From Megasphaera sp. MJR8396C (lineage in GTDB: Bacteria; Bacillota; Negativicutes; Veillonellales; Megasphaeraceae): a stretch of 64,000 nucleotides of DNA. Where the stretch lies: contig NZ_KQ958206.1 in NCBI RefSeq assembly GCF_001546855.1, forward strand, positions 64,104 through 128,103, given 5' to 3'. A program made the position numbers and the translations under genes. The notes beneath the pieces were generated by a model. It was not told the DNA's origin. It was given only the letters and a program-made list of their open reading frames with translations, and made no database searches. Every line of letters begins with the position of its first letter. The first letter of the stretch is position 1. Positions 62,064 to 64,000 of the stretch are shown here, one piece after another.

Positions 62064-63080
62064 ATGGCAAATGAAGAAAATGCAAAAACCGTAGAGCAGT
62101 TGCAGGAAGAGCTTGCCGCTTTGAAACAGGAATTGGCTGATTTCAAACAGAGTCATTCTAAACCGATCGAAGATGCTGCTAACAGTGTTGTCAAAGCCAT
62201 GGAACAGACGACGGAAGACAAAGATGTCCAAGTCGAAATGCTGTGCCGCTGGGCCGCTGCCCGTGCCGGCGCCATCGTCATTGCGCCGCTTATCGGAACG
62301 GCAGCCCTCATGGCCAATGAAGTGTACCTCGTCAGCCGCATTGCCAAAGTCTACGACGTTAAATTGAGCGAACGGGCTCTGATCGCCTTCTTAGGGGCTG
62401 TCGGCAGCCGCGTAGCCGGCACCTTGCTGACGACGCTTATTCCTTTCAGCATTATCCAGGTCCCCGTCGCCGTCGGGATTACCTACAGCCTCGGCCGGGT
62501 CACTCAGCGCTGGCTCAAAGACGGTATGCCTACCGATATGGGTCCGTACATCGAAATGATGGGCGAATGGAAGGACAAAGCTCGGGAACAGGCCGATAAG
62601 CTTAAGGAAAATCCGCTGAAGAACGTTCCTCTCGGTGACGAAACAATCGATTTCATGAAGAAATGGGGCGGCGTTGCCAAAGACCGTATCCAGGACGTCA
62701 AAGAAAAAGGGGAAGAACTGTATAACTCTGTCGTTCACAAGGATGACCTGGTCGATGAAATCGTCGATGAAAAAGCGGAAGATTTGAAAGATGCCGCTGA
62801 CGACGCCAAAGATGCTTTCAACGATACTGTCGATAAGGTCGTTGACTCTGACGCCATGGACAAGGCTAAGGACGTTGCCAGAGATGCTAAGGATGCAGCG
62901 GAAGACGTTAAAGACGCCGCTAAGGACGCTGTAAAAGACGCTAAGGATGCCGCCAAGGACGTTGCCAAAGATGCTAAAGATACCGCCAAGGATGTATCCG
63001 ACATGGATGCCGACGATGTCGAAGAAAAGGTTAAAGAAGCTGTAGAAGAAGCTAAAAAATCCTTGGAAGACATGAAATAA
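62064..63080 (+). CDS. DUF697-like membrane protein with long Lys/Asp/Ala repeat tail
   Basis: The 338-residue product has three parts. Residues 1-55 are a charged helix (coiled coil likely). Residues 60-150 are hydrophobic, with AGAIVIAPLIGTAALMANEVYLVSRIAKVYDV and AFLGAVGSRVAGTLLTTLIPF, similar in pattern to the DUF697/YcjF membrane domain. Residues 235-338 are almost only Lys, Asp, Ala, Glu and Val in repeats such as AKDAAEDVKDA and VAKDAKDTAKD, an amphipathic helix pattern like LEA or apolipoprotein repeats. No function is known. It is followed 11 bases later by a DUF1232 gene. Confidence 0.75.
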   Translation: MANEENAKTVEQLQEELAALKQELADFKQSHSKPIEDAANSVVKAMEQTTEDKDVQVEMLCRWAAARAGAIVIAPLIGTAALMANEVYLVSRIAKVYDVKLSERALIAFLGAVGSRVAGTLLTTLIPFSIIQVPVAVGITYSLGRVTQRWLKDGMPTDMGPYIEMMGEWKDKAREQADKLKENPLKNVPLGDETIDFMKKWGGVAKDRIQDVKEKGEELYNSVVHKDDLVDEIVDEKAEDLKDAADDAKDAFNDTVDKVVDSDAMDKAKDVARDAKDAAEDVKDAAKDAVKDAKDAAKDVAKDAKDTAKDVSDMDADDVEEKVKEAVEEAKKSLEDMK

Positions 63081-63091
63081 GGTGAAAGCCG

Positions 63092-63433
63092 ATGTGGAAA
63101 ATACTGAGCTTTTTTGCCCAATTTTATACACCGGGCCGATTCATCATGTTCATCCGCACAGCCGGAAGAAAAGTTAAATTTTTACCGAAAATCCTGACAA
63201 TTTTTTATTGCATGCAAGATAAAGACACGCCGAAGTTTATTAAACTGGCTCTGATGGGGGCTATTGGCTATGTCATCTTGCCCTTTGATCTGGTGCCGGA
63301 CGTCTTTGCCGGATTTGGCTGGCTGGACGATGCCGCTGTCGTTGCTGCAGCCTTGCACTTGGCCGGGACTTATGTCAAACCGGAACACCGGGAAAAGGTA
63401 CGCCGCATGTTCCCGTTCCTGAAAAGTTCGTGA
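63092..63433 (+). CDS. DUF1232 (YkvA) domain protein
   Basis: A 113-residue protein with the DUF1232 signature KLALMGAIGYVILPFDLVPDVFAGFGWLDDAAVVAAAL near residues 50-87. These short proteins are membrane-associated and of unknown function. GGTGAAA lies before the ATG, 11 bases after the repeat-tailed gene, so the two form a small operon ending at a terminator. Confidence 0.88.
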   Translation: MWKILSFFAQFYTPGRFIMFIRTAGRKVKFLPKILTIFYCMQDKDTPKFIKLALMGAIGYVILPFDLVPDVFAGFGWLDDAAVVAAALHLAGTYVKPEHREKVRRMFPFLKSS

Positions 63434-63452
63434 GTAACCGGAGCATGATTGA

Positions 63453-63485
63453 TAAAGGGACTGTCGCACGAGGACAGTCCCTTTA
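63453..63485 (+). terminator. Intrinsic terminator after the DUF1232 gene
   Basis: AAAGGGACTGTC/GACAGTCCCTTT; the stem core is the same as that of the terminator at 40243-40284. Confidence 0.88.
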
Positions 63486-63509
63486 TCGTTTGCATTTCAG
63501 ACTTTTCCT

Positions 63510-63538
63510 TTGACAAACATAGGTCATCATCGTAAAAT
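63510..63538 (+). promoter_or_regulatory. Promoter of the thioesterase gene
   Basis: Consensus TTGACA, 17 bases, TAAAAT, 36 bases before the ATG. Confidence 0.75.
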
Positions 63539-63574
63539 AATATGAGCGTGTATAAAGTTAGGAGTTAAGAATTT

Positions 63575-64000
63575 ATGATTACTGTTGTTGAAAAAGTGCG
63601 GTTCTATGAAACGGACATGATGGGCATTGCTCACCATTCCAACCATATCCGCTGGTTTGAATGCGGCCGCTGTGAATATTTTGCCGCCGCCGGCCTCGAC
63701 TTATTCGACCTTCTTGATCAAGGGATTACCTATCCCATTAAGAGTGTATCCTGCGAATATATCAGCCCGATCAACTATGCCGATATCATTGACATCGAGA
63801 CCCGCCTGGTCAAGCTCAGCCGGGCACAGATGGTTTTTTCCTACCGTATCGTCAGTCACGATGATCACCGCCTGTTGGCGACAGGAACGACGCAGAACGT
63901 ATTTGTCCACAAAGCCAGCGGAAAAGTAGCCCGCCTCGCCGATGAAGATTATAAAAAATTACAGGCCATGTACGCTGCCGAACAGGCAGATACAGACGTC
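63575..64000 (+). CDS. YbgC-like acyl-CoA thioesterase, partial (C-terminus off window)
   Basis: The frame is open from ATG 63575 (GGAG upstream) to the right edge, 142 codons without a stop. The hotdog-fold 4HBT motif VRFYETDMMGIAHHSNHIRWFE carries the catalytic aspartate (ETD) near residue 14; the strands ISPINYADIIDIETRLVKLSRAQMVFSYRIV complete the core. YbgC-type enzymes hydrolyse short acyl-CoA or acyl-ACP. Nearly the whole domain is present, and only a short C-terminus is missing. Confidence 0.85.
   Translation, partial: MITVVEKVRFYETDMMGIAHHSNHIRWFECGRCEYFAAAGLDLFDLLDQGITYPIKSVSCEYISPINYADIIDIETRLVKLSRAQMVFSYRIVSHDDHRLLATGTTQNVFVHKASGKVARLADEDYKKLQAMYAAEQADTDV

Overview
The window looks like ordinary chromosome from a bacterium of the Firmicutes, most likely the class Negativicutes and close to Megasphaera. 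This is an inference from protein flavour, gene order, a GC content that looks to be in the low fifties, frequent TTG/GTG starts and T-rich intrinsic terminators; I could run no database search. Nearly all of it is coding. Most genes are recognisable housekeeping genes with consistent base usage.

Layout: 0-3.6 kb carries a CxxCxxCC-type (FliB-like) protein cut by the left edge, a UPF0173 hydrolase, a small cysteine-rich protein, then trmL-ylbF-murB. 3.8-8.7 kb holds a cysteine desulfidase (cyuA), a long structured leader, typA and a DUF362 ferredoxin-like protein. 8.9-19.3 kb is a tight run for tRNA modification, mismatch repair and RNA processing: miaB-mutS-mutL-rsmJ-like-miaA-ynbB-like-rnmV-rsmA. 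A structured intergenic element and tRNA-Ser(CGA) follow. 19.9-21.1 kb has a DUF898 membrane protein and an unrecognised secreted protein.

21.2-23.5 kb is a type I-C-like CRISPR adaptation module (cas4-cas1-cas2) with a three-repeat array and no effector genes. cas1 is interrupted by one in-frame TGA. A second repeat relic sits 5.8 kb further on, at 29.3 kb. Between the two lie the dTDP-rhamnose genes rmlA-rmlB-rmlD-rmlC, a HAD phosphatase and a DUF2325 protein. 29.5-32.8 kb has a divergent pair for purine use (NCS2 permease and adenine deaminase). 32.8-36.8 kb is potABCD behind an attenuator-like leader. purC and a secreted SIMPL protein follow, then thiC under a TPP riboswitch.

40.3-46.0 kb is a polyphosphate locus: ppx, a Ppx-like protein with degenerate active-site motifs, and ppk1. 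A G5/3D cell-wall protein follows. 47.1-57.1 kb is the classical translation, isoprenoid and envelope run rpsB-tsf-pyrH-frr-orf-uppS-cdsA-dxr-rseP-ispG-proS. 57.1-64 kb holds a MarR regulator with a likely operator, mazG with a shrunken N-terminal domain, HU, a diacylglycerol glucosyltransferase-like enzyme, a TauE/SafE permease, an SDR, a membrane protein with a long Lys/Asp/Ala helical tail, a DUF1232 protein and a thioesterase cut by the right edge.

The parts most worth a second look are the decaying CRISPR module and its distant relic, the structured RNAs before typA, after rsmA and before potA, the degenerate Ppx paralogue, and the repeat-tailed DUF697-like protein.
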